Below, piece after piece: positions 50,184 to 63,704 of a DNA stretch of 64,000 nt (positions are counted from its first letter, which is position 1; every line of letters begins with the position of its first letter). The stretch is from Hydractinia symbiolongicarpus. Taxonomy: Eukaryota; Cnidaria; Hydrozoa; Anthoathecata; Hydractiniidae. Under the pieces are notes generated by a model. It worked only from the letters and a program-made list of their open reading frames with translations. It made no database searches and was not told where the DNA came from. The DNA lies in NCBI RefSeq assembly GCF_029227915.1, contig NC_079884.1, positions 24,800,001 to 24,864,000 on the forward strand. Reading direction: 5' to 3'. Position numbers and translations under genes: made by a program.

Positions 50184-50919
50184 GCAGTGGGTGTATATAA
50201 TGCAGACCAGAGATTTTGTATTTTCCTGCTGCTTTAATCTGCAAATCTGAGATCTGAAGCTGAGGTTCCTACAGTAGAATGGTTACATTTTTTGTAGATG
50301 AAGATAGATAGCTGTGTAAATCCAAAGTGTATCATGAGATCTATCAATGATGCTAAAATCTGTCTGATAATAGGTTGCTTTTCGTCTTTATCAAGTGTTA
50401 CCTGACACGAATCAAATTTGTGTTAACAAAGGACTGATATTCCATTTGAAACTAAGTTGAAAGAATGTCTCAACAATACCCTTTTATGAAGCTTTGAAAC
50501 TGCAAAAAAAAGACATTTCGAAAGTTATTTTAATTTTTATAGAGTAGAGCTTTTCACATATTACCTTTTTCTTCACAAATCTATATCCCTTCTCCTTCAT
50601 TCTGTGTTCTTATTATTATTTTATAATTCTCAGACCAGATATTTGTCATTCCAAGTGCAGATGTTGTTGTTTGCAATTATTTCCGTATTACTGGCCCGTA
50701 TATTTTCATATCAAAGTTTTTTTACAAAAAAAATAATTTTTTTGAAACACAGGGGCGCCACAATTTCCAAAGGCATAGTGGTAGATTTTGAGATTTTAGT
50801 GATAATCAACTAGCAAAGCGAGTTGCCGAAAAAGCTGTAAGCCCCCTGGTGGGGTCCAAGCATATTTAGAGTCCTAGAACAGACTAAACGGCTATATTTA
50901 GCAAAATAGCCTGCAGATT
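50184..50919. other. Inner end of the right arm, no gene recognised
   Basis: Mirror of about 48117-48852. A 69-codon hydrophobic AT-rich frame (50604-50813) is shared by both arms but resembles no family. Confidence 0.4.
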
Positions 50920-51874
50920 CTCTAGTTGACGGGTAATGTTGCTCAAAAAGTTGCCTTGATTTGCCCCGGCTTTTAGCTGCTTTCACTGCATCAAACAGTT
51001 GGCTTGAAAAGTTTAAACTACAGGTGAAGCGGACGGCATACTGACAATGACCATTCAGTCATGGATTTAACGCCTACCAGAATTAACTGAAGGATATGAG
51101 TTAAAAACATTTGAAATATGGATGAACTGGGTTTGTTTTTTAAAGCTTTACCAGGGAAAGGCCTTATTCAAAAATCGAGAAGTTGGTCTAAACAACGTCT
51201 TAAAGCAGCATTTTTTGTGGCAGCTGATGATTAAAAAGTATCTGAGCCCGTTTTAATTTAAAAGAGTAAATCTCCAAGATTTTTTAATAACGTACAGGAT
51301 AAAAGAAGACCAAGTATGATGCATTACTTCTCAAACGACAAGGCTTGGATGAGAACTGAAATAATGGAAGATGTATTGAGACTTCTTAATCGTAGAGTCC
51401 AGTTACAAGTTGCTTCAGAAGATGATGAAGAAGAAAACATTCCTCAGCAACTTTCTCCATCAAAAGCGTTGCAACAATTGGACGAATTGCTGAATTTTTC
51501 AATGAATAAAAATGATGAAACTCTGACTGGCCTAATTTCAAACGTCATTGAAAAGTGGAAGATATTAAATTGTCTTTGCAAAGACAAAGCAAGAGAGGTA
51601 GCATAACATATCTCAATTTTTTTTGTCAAGTCTTGAGCTTGTTTTAGTTTTGGAAAAGAGGCAGCATAACTTTAATATATTGTCTTCACTGTGTTTCTTC
51701 TCCCAAAACCAATCTCTTGATACAAATTACAGTCGATTGCAATAATAGCTCTGGGATGGTTTTTGAAGAAATTTGCGATAATTTTAAAAAGAACCTCTGT
51801 GTAGCAGACACCTTTTTATAGCGGACACTTTTTTAAGGTTCTGATGGTGTCCGCTATAGAGAGGTTTCATTGTA
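50920..51874 (+). pseudogene. pogo/Tigger transposase relic (right arm)
   Basis: Plus-strand mirror of the left relic. Readable parts: NMDELGLFFKALPGKG (frame at 51119), in-frame stops after AADD and after VLI, then NDKAWMRTEI and the C-terminal piece (51316-51606, identical in translation to the left copy). The Tigger-type terminal repeat (GGTGTCCGCTATAGAGAGG) ends near 51873. Confidence 0.75.
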
Positions 51875-51940
51875 TTTCAAAATAATAAAAAGATTCATAG
51901 ACACAGGAGGTAGGCTTTAAGTAAACGCTAGATCGCTGAG

Positions 51941-52073
51941 TTGCGTAATTCCTCTTTACAGCCCCTAGGAGGTTTATTAAATTCTGGAGGTTTTAGACGG
52001 TGGGGGAGGGGGGGGGGCTTAATAGAAAGGGGGGCTAAATAAAGAAAGGGGGTTAAAAAGAATAATTACGGTA
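51941..52073. mobile_element. Short C-rich MITE of the TA-CCGTAAT family (right arm)
   Basis: Mirror of 46945-47078; ends with AATAATTACGGTA. Confidence 0.5.
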
Positions 52074-53236
52074 TATTGATTTTCCTACTTTTTCTGTAAT
52101 TTGCACTTCAATAACGTCGTGGATTACGGCTGGTAAAATATATTTTAAACAAATATCGTCGAATGTTTGTGCTGAGCTAGGATCTTCGAAAGCTGGAATA
52201 AAAAATGCTGACGTCATCAAAAAGTGTTGCTGACAACGATCATTTAAGGCACGACTGTTAATTGTCATGTGATAGGCAATAGGTTAGGTGTTTTATTCCT
52301 GCACACTCGCCTTACCTGAGGATAATACAGTATTTTCTATTCTAGAAAACGTAAATGTTAGGGCGGATAAAATACATCTGAGACACGTGTGCATTGCCAA
52401 CATATTTTTAAACATTGGCCTGGCATTTAACATCGAAAAACTTGATAAAAATGTAAGCCCATGTCAACAATATTTTAATAAAATAAAAATCATTCTGTTC
52501 TATGATAAGATAATTTTTTAGCTCCAACTGTACAATTCATGATTTTCCTGAGAAAAAGATATGAGGTGAAAAAAAGTTAAAATGTACTTCTGGTCACTAT
52601 CAAGTTTTTGACATAATTGGTCATAAAAAAATTCGTTCACTAATTTGAGCACGCCTGTCTTTATACCGTGCTATTTCGTTCCGGGAAGGGAAATATTTTC
52701 CCAGATTTTGTAACATAAAGAATATTCCTGTTTAAGAGACAAATTTAAACGATATGATGTCAGTTTAATATTCCCTGTATAGATAGCATAGTGGTGTTCT
52801 TGCTAGTTCTTTTTTGTACCTTTTGAGAAAATTATTTTCGCAAAGTTAGCAAAAATTTTTACGATAAATTCAAGAAAAAAGAATATAACTATATTTTCTT
52901 CTTTAATTATTAATTTAATTATTTAATTATTAATTAATTAAATTATTAAATTTAAATTATATTAATTTAACATACTGTTTCTAAGTGTCTATCAAAAATT
53001 AACTGTTGAAATTAAAATTGACACTTTTCTTTACTGCAAATTGTTTTCGAAATTAAAAATTACTCAATAAAAATTACTGACATGTATTTCTTTAATGCAA
53101 GCACATTTTTGAGGAATTCTTTTCTTAGATAATAAATATGAATCTAAGAAATTTTGTCGCATAAAAGGACAATTTTAACATTTAGTCATTTTATCAAACT
53201 CATTAGATACATTTGACATTTAATTATATTTAGATA
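52074..53236. other. Intergenic (right arm)
   Basis: Mirror of 45798-46944. A frame at 52288-52521 is longer here than in the left arm because of a one-base indel. It has splice-like edges but no known similarity. Confidence 0.35.
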
Positions 53237-53413
53237 TTAAACAAAAAGTACATCTTTTTCTTGTTTTTCTTTATCTTGCTGCGTCGAAGAAGGAGAGGAT
53301 GATTTTTTATTTTCATTATTGCATTCTGAATCAATTACAATTAGTAAATTTTCAATGCATTTTTCTTCCTTTTTGTTTGTTTCCCACTTTCGAATTTCAT
53401 TTTCGTTTTGCTA
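53237..53413 (-). other. Out-of-frame open extension after the right-arm GPCR
   Basis: Same length and frame relation as the left-arm extension, with the same A7 run. Two residue changes (Ala to Val, Glu to Lys), no stop introduced. Confidence 0.4.
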
Positions 53414-54332
53414 TTGTTTGTTTTTTTAGCTTTGAACTCCTGGTTAACAAAATAATTGAATTGAAAAATGAATTCGAATACAGAACTATAGCAGCTGCAT
53501 TACTTAAACGTATCATAAAATACGTCGTTTCGAAATCTTTACTCATAAAATGTGTTAAAGTGAAAGTAACCATATGAAATATATTACATAACGCAGCACT
53601 GAAAAACATCATCGCAATTGTATCGGTTATTCGTCTGTTATAATCAACATTGGCATGACGATTGCCATCCATTTTTGCCATATTACTTCGAACACGTAAC
53701 ATTAAATAAATCTGGGTTGCACCCACTGCAACCGTTAATAAAAGTCCTCCTCCAGTTATGAGAACTTGTGTAATAAGTAGTTTATGCCTGTAATTTCTCG
53801 CGTCTGACATCTTTAATAATATATTTTCATCATAGAAATCATGTAAAAAGAAAGAGATGCCTATTCCAACAGTACCGAGCAAACAAAATGGAATGAAGTA
53901 CTTTAGAACGGGTTTGCAAAATCCAGAATGAAAGTTTGGATGAGTAACTAACACACACCTATCGATTGATATTATGATCGTCATAACCCATGAAAATAAG
54001 TATGGAGACACAAGAAAAAATCCTACAAAAGGAAAAATTGCACACAATGTTTCTTCTGTGAAACCAACATATAGTAATAGAACAGACGGCAAAGCGAACA
54101 AACCAACGCAAAGATCCGAAACCGATAGGACCAGAAAATATTTGTCTGTTCTAGTACACTTTCCACTTCTTAAAGCTCTAATTAAAATGGAATTGCTTGA
54201 AATTATTAATAACATGACGACAATACTTGCTCCTACAACAATGTATCTAACTTCTGGCGAACTTTTGCCACCTGTTTTAAGGCAAATATACCCATTTGTT
54301 GCATTTGTCGCGTTAGTTGTGAAGTTTGACAT
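53397..54332 (-). CDS. Rhodopsin-class GPCR, intronless (right arm)
   Basis: Intact 311-residue twin of the left-arm receptor, with the same topology, DRC motif and short tail. Differences by my reading: T8A, V81L, A104G, V157I, E168D, Y183H, T192I, I201V, Y253H, I256T, S281A. All are conservative or sit in loops or lipid-facing positions, and no motif residue changes. In the first ~330 bases I counted three silent and three replacement changes. It is either a recent paralog or the other allele. Confidence 0.88.
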   Translation of the reverse strand: MSNFTTNATNATNGYICLKTGGKSSPEVRYIVVGASIVVMLLIISSNSILIRALRSGKCTRTDKYFLVLSVSDLCVGLFALPSVLLLYVGFTEETLCAIFPFVGFFLVSPYLFSWVMTIIISIDRCVLVTHPNFHSGFCKPVLKYFIPFCLLGTVGIGISFFLHDFYDENILLKMSDARNYRHKLLITQVLITGGGLLLTVAVGATQIYLMLRVRSNMAKMDGNRHANVDYNRRITDTIAMMFFSAALCNIFHMVTFTLTHFMSKDFETTYFMIRLSNAAAIVLYSNSFFNSIILLTRSSKLKKQTIAKRK

Positions 54333-55107
54333 TACGACTTCTTCTAACTAATATGGAACTGTCCTGTTGTAAGAATAACGAAAACAACAAAAGTATGATA
54401 AAATTGGCAGCAATGTTATGAAAAATTTTCATTTTAATTTGAACTTTAAAATAAATTTGCAGCTGCCAAATATTAGTCTAAAGGAATTTGTTTTTTTTGA
54501 TATTGATGGATACAATAGGGTATCAGTTTTTATATGCAACTTTATTTTGTCAGCTTTTGCAGCTGTTATAAATTAATTTGTAAGTCTTTGTTCTTCAGTT
54601 TTCAAGAGGCGCAACCATCTCTTCCTTTTCTTAACTTTACAATAATATATATAAGGACTCTATTGCGCCAATAATTTGATATAAGGGATATGCGCACTGT
54701 GCGAAATTAAATTCTCATAATACAATTACGAGTTTGGCAATTCGTGAAAATAAATCGTCGCTAAAATTTCAAAGGAAAAAAAAAGTAAAATAAATATTTT
54801 TCTTTTTCGATTTTTTATAAAAAGTAACAAAAATTATTTCAGCAGAGAGTAAAAAGAGATGCTTTTTTTCTGTAAAAAGCAAACTTAAAACTTATCTCTT
54901 CTATTTCATATAAACAAATAAATTTAGAAACGTCCCGCGTGCACGTTACTCTCTCTCCTCGCACATTCGTAATGACGAAGTCAACTAGAAATAACACGCA
55001 CCTCACAACTGTATAGACAACCTGTACATGAATACGGTACACTCGGATTAAGTGGGACGCCAAGCTTTCACTGATTTGGACCAAATTTCTCCGTTTCTTG
55101 AACTTCC
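54333..55107. other. 5' flank and leader of the right-arm GPCR
   Basis: Mirror of 43926-44701. Holds the true leader copy next to the start codon. No further gene. Confidence 0.45.
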
Positions 55108-55849
55108 TTAACCCTATTCGGTCCGGGGTTTTTCGAACATACTATGACCGGGGGGGGGGCGGATTCCGCCCCCCCCCCCTTAATAACTTTTTATAGGATT
55201 GTTCAAATTGAATCAAACTTGGCACACTTATAGTACGTCATAAAAGGAACAAAATGGCGGCAATAAATTTTTGCTTGCGTCAGCACATTTTCTGTGACAT
55301 CATCAGAAGCTTGAAAATTGTTAAAAATGCCACTATCTGCTTAAAATATAATTACTTTTGTTCTAGAGCGAATTTTTACATTCTGTTTGAAGTTTCTGAA
55401 AGCTAAATAAAATTTTTTAAACATATCTTCCGGTTTTTACATGGATCGAATAAAAAATTGCCCGAAAATCCGTTTTTTCCGATTTTTGGGTAAAATCCGA
55501 CAAAATCGGGAAATCGGATTAGTCACGTGTCAAAATTATTCAAAATGATTCTTCCTGATGAAACAAAGTTGTGTTGCAAGGTTCAAGTTCTAAGGATAAT
55601 CCTAACAGGAGTTATTATATTTCCCCCATTATAAGGATTTCATAGAGACTTTAGGGGTAGTTTCGAGTAATGGCCAATATCAAAGCCTCTGAAAGGTATG
55701 GGACCTAAAAATTTAGCATGCAGGTGTCTAATAGATAAATGTTGAAACTTAGTAAGTATCATAGCCATATAAGAAAGCAATCAGGAGTTATTAAAAAAAA
55801 CCGTCAGGGGGGCGGAATCCGCCCCCCCCCCCGGACCGAATAGGGTTAA
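55108..55849. mobile_element. piggyBac-like MITE, copy 3 (right arm)
   Basis: 742 bp, TTAA-flanked, same orientation as copy 1. Termini CCCTATTCGGTCCGG / CCGGACCGAATAGGG. Differs from copy 2 mainly in the G and C tract lengths and a shortened CCGAAAATCCG segment. Confidence 0.75.
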
Positions 55850-57101
55850 TAAATCCAAGCAAAAATACTCCGCTTAAGTGAGACCACTTAAGTGATAATA
55901 GGACTTTCTTAAGTAGGACCCTTCTTATTGTCCTTGAGCGTTCGCATTAATATGAATCTGTTATTAGTGATGGTTGGTGTGTGTTATTTACCCACCTGTT
56001 TTTCTATACTTGTAATAGAACATCTTTACAGTTACTTTAACACCAAGTGAGTATCCCAATGACTGTGCGTTACAAAACTGGACGTGTTAGTAATACATCC
56101 AGTAACTCTTTCCAATAGGTGGAAACTGACATTTCTGAAGAATAATGTCAATAGTTTATAAGTGTAACAATAAATACGACTTTTCTACACCTCTGTTTAT
56201 AAGAGAATTATATTGACTGACTTCTAAAATGTTGATAGAGATCGATATTAGCTATAACATATCGTTGTGTTTTTCCAGCACTGTGATTGGCTAATATACA
56301 TGAAATATATGCTACCTTTCACCTTTATTCAGTTCTAAAGTACAAAAATCTCTTTCTCTGTTTAACTTTTTAGTATGTTAATCACGATCAGTTCTCAGCA
56401 TTTTCACTTAGTAGTTAGTTCACTTAAGTGATAATTATGTTAATTAATGCATGACATTATCCATCTAAAAATGAGGTGCTGTTTCATAGGTCTATCAAGG
56501 TATATGGTGATGTAAATATGTTTTCACCTATCCAGTGTTATAATTTGAACATATTTACATAAATATTAATACTTACAGTGAGTATCTAATCGATGATATA
56601 TTTCCGCATAATTAACTGGACATTCAAGACTTACATCTCGAAAACGAACTTTTATGTTCATCCTTTGTGTTCAAAGTAAGTTTAATTTGACGAATATAAA
56701 AACGCTTTCAACACCATTAAATGACGAGACGATCTGCTTGATGAAACAAGTATGACAACGTCATCCATTGTGAGTGCAATATTGAATGATTTGAAGTGAC
56801 TACCAACGGGACTTGTTGATCTTGTATGTTCTTTTACACGGTTTAGTAAGCTTTTTCGATTGTTGGCTTTAATGATGTTATATTGTTTTAAATTTTCTTA
56901 GCTTAAAGACAACTTTTGAGGGGCGTCCATTCTTTTTAGTGGCTGTTCAAACTTATCTGATATGCGTCCTCTGTATTAGATGAACATCATTTTACACGGT
57001 ACCTGTTCATCTAATTCAACTTAGTGACTACCAACGGGACTGGTTGAACTTGTGTGCTCTTTTACGCGGGTAACAAGTAGAAGACAATTTGCGAAGATAA
57101 C
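55850..57101. other. Intergenic (right arm) with arm-specific insertion
   Basis: Mirror of 42133-43192, plus about 225 bp (56641-56864) absent from the left arm. The extra segment contains GTGACTACCAACGGGACT, a second copy of a sequence also at about 57024. Confidence 0.5.
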
Positions 57102-57390
57102 AAAAGTTTGACATTATGACTTCTTCTAACTAATCTGGAACTGTCATGTTATAAGAATAACGAAAACAACAAAAATATGATTGTTATGAAAATTTTTTGT
57201 TTTAATTTGAACTTTAAAGTAAATTTGCACCTGTTGAATATTAAGTTAAAGGAACTTTTTCTAGGTATTAATCGATACAATAGGGTATCAGTTTTTATAC
57301 GCATTTTTGTTGATGCTGTTATTACGCAGCTGTAATAAAACTAATTCTTAAGTTAAATATTCCGACCATATGCATATTTGCAAGTCTTTA
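57102..57390 (-). pseudogene. Decapitated copy of the GPCR 5' leader (right arm)
   Basis: Mirror of 41845-42132; contains GATACAATAGGGTATCAG and the copied start region, with no receptor body. Confidence 0.65.
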
Positions 57391-58828
57391 TTTTTTGCAT
57401 TTTAAGAAAAACAGCGCAATTGTCCCTTTCTTTTCTTCACTTCAAAATAATATTTATAATGGATCCACTGCGCCATTAGATTTAAAGAACTTGATAGGGA
57501 TTACACAAAACATTATTGATAATTAGAATGTCCAACTTTTAAATACCAGAAAAAGAGGATAAGAGGGGAGATATTAGTAAAATATCCCATAATGTAAATT
57601 ATAAAAGACTTTGAGGAAGCCTTGCTCCATTCTTATTCTCTTCATAAGAAAATGCCTTTAAAAAAAATTTTTTCTTTTGTTTTTTTAAGAAATCAAACTT
57701 CGTCTTTCCTTAATGAATATTTCTGAATGATATTACTATTATACCGATGTTTTAAAAGCAGATGTTTTCCATTTATTTAAACTTGCAATTTAGGCAATTT
57801 ATGATACGAAAAAAGATTAATTGCAAATTATGAACGAAAACTTTGATGTCTTCAGCTAAGGAAATTACACCATAGCATTGTACTGTTAAAATAAATACAC
57901 GCTTATCCTAGTGTTATCTCTAACGTCTTAAAGGATTGTTTAATAGGGACATACTTGCAAATAAATACGTTTATAATTTTATTTTATAGATAGCTGTTAG
58001 GTATTCTAACATTGATTGTAAAAGTAAAATTCATATTCAAACAACAGCGATTGCGATTATTTCGAAAAAAAGCTTCTATCAATTTTTTTGATCAATTTTT
58101 TTTTAATCGGCAGGGTAAGGCTAATAACGAAAAGTACCCTTTACTTGATCAATTTGACTTTACATAATGCATGGGAGGAATCTTGTCGCATTGATTTGGG
58201 CAAGCTTGGTGCCAAGTTTGGTCAAATTGTGCTCGAAAGCACCGTTGCTGTTTCACGCTCACCTAATAACAGGGTGCTGCGAAATCGAGAATACACTTCC
58301 ATTTTCTCTAGATTGGAATAAAGAACCTGTGGATTTAATTCGAGTCAGGAAGTAGTACTCTTGGTAACCTAATTGTAGGACCAAGATTCATGGGGTTGTA
58401 CCATCCATTCTATTTATTAATCCCCTTCCCGACAAATTAAAATAACCCACCCTCTTTATTAGACTCCCTACCCCCAAGGGATTAGAATTGAAAAATACAA
58501 AAATTCCCATATTTTAATAAATGTCTTTACCATAAGGGCTACAAGCATACATTTAACACATGAAATGCTTTACCTTGCTGACAAAGAATAGCCTCTAGAT
58601 ACCATGTGGACTCTAGAGACATCATAGATTTTAGGGAGGCAAATTAATGTAGGATTCCTGTAGCAGAGACCTTCTAAGGTCCATGCATGTTTGTTAAAAT
58701 AGGAGCGCTATAAATTATAGATACTGTATGGCCTTCTTATAGCATCTAGGGACGTAAACTACACTAAAAATATTATAAAGTTTTAGGAACGGAAACTACT
58801 TAATGGATCTTTATAGGCTCCATGAACG
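57391..58828. other. Intergenic (right arm), no gene recognised
   Basis: Mirror of 40472-41844. The frames at 58088-58355 are not kept in the left arm. Confidence 0.4.
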
Positions 58829-58980
58829 TTAAAACTACGGTAGTAGCATTAACTACGTTAGGAAGGTTAAAACTACGGTAGCAGCGTTGACTACGTTAGG
58901 AAGGTTGAAAAAAAGGTAGCAGCGTTGACTACGTTAGGAAGGCTAAGACTACGGTAGCAGCGTTAACTACCTTAGGAAGG
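58829..58980 (-). repeat. 38-bp minisatellite, four units (right arm)
   Basis: Reverse-complement counterpart of the left-arm array with the same unit number and the same T-tract variant unit, so the array predates the arm split. Confidence 0.85.
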
Positions 58981-60551
58981 TTAAAACTTTAATAGTCGCG
59001 TTAATAAGGTGCCTTATGGACTACAGATTGCAAACTGTGCTAGGTACGTTAGACCCCAGGAACGTAAGTGACGCGAGGGACGTTAACTTTGCTTAGGTCA
59101 GGAGATCTGACAGAGTCTATTATGTAACTAATGGAGCAATATGCAGTAAAAGGACGTATACTACTTTAGCGAACTAATTGACTAATGGGTATTAAATTAC
59201 TGTAGGAGGGGGTGGGTGTATAGAAAGAGGGGGGTTTAAAAAAACGTATAAGATATCATGCAGCAAGATGTTCAAGATATCATACATGTGTATATATGTA
59301 ACAGATAAGCATACTGATATATATTCAACGAGAAATTTAAACCGTGTTAGATAAAGCAATTTAAGTTTCATTATGTCGTATCGGCTAAAAAATGCAAATA
59401 GGCGAATTTTGTTATTGGAATTGTACAATCACTTAATTTTTATAACCTGAACTATGCATTTCCAGAATTTTATGTATATATTTCTTCTTAGACTTTTTAC
59501 TTTATTTTAGAATATATATGTAAATCTGTACTTTTTTCAATTTTTTATTTATATTTTGAGATTTAAATTTTTAATTTCATCTTCCCATATTCCTTTTGTT
59601 ATCAAGGTTAACTCTTAGAATTTCCCAGGGTAGTTAACAGCCTGGCTTGCCCATGTACTTCTAACAGAGGAAATCTTTGAACCCCTGAGTTTTTTGCCTG
59701 TTTATCCGCCTAGTGGAAAATGGGTTTGACTACTAACTTCAATCATCATTTGAATCAAAAAAACTGTTGACGTAACTCACTATGTAGCAGTGGTGACAGG
59801 CTATGCTACCAATTAATATTTTTCTTCTTAAAAGTGCATGTAAAAGTTTACCCAGGGCTCGTACACCTCAAATAGTATTTCTATATAACGCCCTGAGATA
59901 GACGTAAAACCCGAAGAAGTTATTCTGAAAAAATAATCACAAAAATAAAATTTGAAGGAACATGACTAACTCATATAGCAAGGGGGGAGGAGAGCGGGGA
60001 AGGGAGCGTGGTTTACTCACCTCACTCGTGCATAATACAGAACAACCATTTTAAAGTTGCTGGATTACCTTTAATTAATAAATAAAATACACTCTGTTTA
60101 AAAAGATTATTTTTTACGTTGTACATCATGTGTCGATGACTACCACTAATAGGAACTAAGTCAGCTAAAGATAACAGATTTTTGTATAGTTCTATAATAC
60201 AGCCAGAGATAAGCGCTCTCTTGTGTGATGACTTTAATGTGGAACTCATGTATTTGTAAAACGTTCGGCCATTGGATTTAGTGAAAATTGTGACCACTTT
60301 TCATTACATTCTGTTTCTAAAGTGAAGTTCTATAGGTGTGTGTATGTCTGTGTTTGTGACGCCTTACATGAAAGAACACGGCGTGGTGGCAGAAAGTAAA
60401 TAAAGAATAAAGTAAGAAATCAAAAAACTTTACGCACTGTTATTAAATTACACTTAAAATGGTAATAAATAGATAACTTAGGGGATCGATAATTACAGGG
60501 ATTAAAACATCTACCGATGAGATTTGCCACATTTTGTGAAGCCATGTAACT
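58981..60551. other. Mirror of the FHAD1-like 3' flank
   Basis: Counterpart of 38810-40319. No gene recognised. Confidence 0.4.
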
Positions 60552-63500
60552 TTATTCTGTTATAGAATCGTTTGTTGTGTCTGCATCGTCTGCGTATCGC
60601 GAATTCTTCTCCTAAAAGCAAAAAATAAATTTACTAATTATAAAACAATAAAATGGCAGCTTCTGGAATATTTATCATTCTTAATAAGTCAGTATTGCGG
60701 AATCAAAGATTGCGAACGGGACCTCGAAATTGTGTAAAGTGTAGAACAAAGAAATCGAATGCTTGCATTTTATTGACATTGCGGAATTACGGGAATTAGT
60801 AATAATTAGTCAGTAAAATGCGAATTAAAAGACTTGGTTCTTGGTTGAGAAATGCTGACAATTTAAATCTAAAAGCAAATTCGCATTCTTTAATTCCGCA
60901 CTTTTTTGTTCCACAAGATATTTTTTCCGAGCTAATTTCTTCCCTCAGGGTAAGTTCAAACACAGTTTCAAGCATAGAATGTCTACAATCATGGCAAAAG
61001 ATGGAAATTGTTTTGCTGGATTAATTTTTCTTCATATGAACCCTCCTTGAGGTCTAGGACACATGCAGGGAGATATTGATATCATACGCTAACTATTCAC
61101 AGTAACTTTTACATGCACCCCGATGGAGACTGAGTTATGCACATAACCCTTACGCTCTTCCTGCTGGTGCAACCATTCGATATATATTTCTAAAGACATT
61201 CATGAACACAATTCTGTCCGAAGGAACAATAATATTTTTTTCCATTAATTTACCTTTGAGACTTCTTGCAATTTGTAATTTGCATTGCTTAGCTCCATAT
61301 CAGCTTTCCAAAGTTGCTACGAAGGCAAAGTTTTTTAATAATAGGTAGTTTAACACGTAATTAGCACAACAGATATTTAACTTCACAACTGACCGAAAGA
61401 ACTTGGTCAATTAACTTTACTTAGAATATCGCAATACTTTTCCCATGCAAAGTTAGTCATTACATTCTGTATCATTGATAATTCCTGGTGGTTGCACAAA
61501 TCCAAGACAGGTGAAGCTTTCAATCATTAACAATTCCTAATTGTTAAAGAAATGCAACATTTTGACATGCTTTCCATTTATTTTTACGCGTGAGAAATTC
61601 GCGAAAATAAAATGTGCGCTAAAGCTAGGTGCGCGAAAATTAAATACACGAAAAAAATAGATACACGAAATTTAAACTCGTGCGAAAACTTCATAAATTG
61701 AGGTAATACACGCATCTACCAGAAGATACACATCTACCAAAATTTTAGATTGTATTTCTCAGATTCGGCTACTCTCATCCCAAGTTGACATATGTTGTAT
61801 CTATGCACAAGCTTTTCCCTAATTTTTTTGGAAATTTTAGCGAAATTTCTTTGAAATAATGTGAATTTCCTAACTTTTATAGAACTGGAAGACATCGTAT
61901 AGGGACAGTTCAAGGATACGAAGAAAGAGAAGAGGCTTTTGGATTTGGGAATTGCTGTATTAAAATCTTAATGTGAGATACAACAGGGTACATAATTACA
62001 AGATACTACATGTATTGTATATCCTTACGTTCTTGACGTGTCACAAATAACGAGTACTAACAAGATTTGAAGATTTAGTTTGAAGAATTAATCGGACGTT
62101 AATGGAAAAAGAAAACTTTTCTCTAGAAACTTACATGTTTTAGATTCTCGATTTCAAATTTTCTCTTTTTCAGCAATTCATCTTTCTTTTTACTTTTCTG
62201 ATCGTCCTGAGGATATATAGAAATATGAATATGATAATGACAAAAACACGGACAATAATAATCTTAAAATATATGAACTGCAACACTGAAACAACACCAA
62301 TTATTAAACCCAACACCAACTGCAAATACACCTACAACTGAAATAACGACATCATAATTACGATAATCAAACGGTAATTACGACAATTAAAGTAACGAAA
62401 ACCACAGAAACGAAAACAAACAAGAAAAAAACACGCTAAGTAACCATTACAACTGAAACGTAAAAACGCAAAACTAGCAAATACAACGAGCAACAAAAAT
62501 TACAATGGCGAATGGTGAGCCACGACTACAGTGAAAGTAGAAGTAACAAAAGCCCGACGTGCATCACGATAGACAAAACTAAATAAATAGATATCTCCCT
62601 TTCACATAATAATCATTTAAATTGTAAGCATACATAACATGTAGAAAAGAAGTTTCAAGTTATACGATAAAAAAACAATATTTACCTTAAACTTTTTTTG
62701 TTTGTCTACATAACAATTATGTTGTTTGGGCGGCGTGTCTTCTTTATAGTCCATCAGAAACATCTAAATTGGGAATAAACACACAATGTTTATTTACCTG
62801 AAACATCGCCGAACGTAAATCCTCAGCTCCACGACATGATAAACAATCATATCGAAATAGAAAATACTGAACTGACAAGTCAAAGTATTTTCAGAATTTA
62901 TTTGTCTTGTCAATCAATAAAATGTCAAAAGCGAAAATAGAAATAATAACTGGTTGAAATCATTTGTCAAAAAGAAGAAATAATATTTCTACTTTCGACT
63001 TTAAAGATTTTTTTTACTGAAAGGAAATCGCCTTCTTTATGTCAATAATGTTAATTGATTCTACCAATGTATTTACAAAAGTTATTTTAGCCAAAACTTG
63101 CTAATTTTGACAGTTGTTGTATCGTAAGACGCTACTTAAAAAGTGGCGAGTCGCTTAATTTTCTTCTTAGTGCTGTCTTGTTGCTCAAAATATTTGAAAA
63201 TATATATACATCTTACCTTCCTCTGTCTTAACGCTGTGTTCATTCTAGTTTGATCGTCCAATTCGTTGCGACATTTTTTTAAAGCTTCCTGAAGGTAGGA
63301 TATCTCGTCTTTGTACTGACTGACTTCGACCTATAAATTAAACAACTAGTTCCTGAATGAAGACATTTTTACTTTGTTCGACATAATTTGGTCATCTATC
63401 CGCTAGCTATGTATTCAAGTTTCTTTTTCATTCGATGTAGGTAAAATACAAAAAAGCATCAGCACCAATGCCGCGCAAAATTACTAAGTCCGGTGGGCGG

Positions 63501-63704
63501 AAAATTGGTACGAAAATTAAACAGCACTTAGAGAGAACTACTTCTATCATCCTGCCGCTTTTAAAATATTTCCGACATACTGATTCGGATTAGCCGGCAC
63601 ATGTTGGTCAAATATTAATAGTTTGGTACTTAATAAAATGAAGAAAACATACTTCTAAGTTCTTCACTTGAGCTGTTTTCTTTCCTGCATATTGTTCAGT
63701 TTCT
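60552..63704 (-). pseudogene. FHAD1: Second, broken copy of FHAD1-like exons 27-32
   Basis: Minus-strand counterparts of the last six exons: 63704-63653, 63330-63217, 62763-62686, 62206-62135, 61316-61254 and 60611-60552. All splice sites are kept and the first five exons stay in frame, with few changes (one Lys to Arg in the second). In the last exon a TTA Leu codon has become TAA (60554-60552), removing the final 22 codons, and the old stop codon is now CGA. Upstream exons would lie beyond the window. It could be a truncated duplicate, a full second gene or the other allele. Confidence 0.8.

Noticed and set aside
52288-52521. Exon-like frame with a GTAAGC donor-like site in the right arm
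   Set aside because: A one-base indel breaks it in the left arm, and no neighbouring exons or similarity were found.
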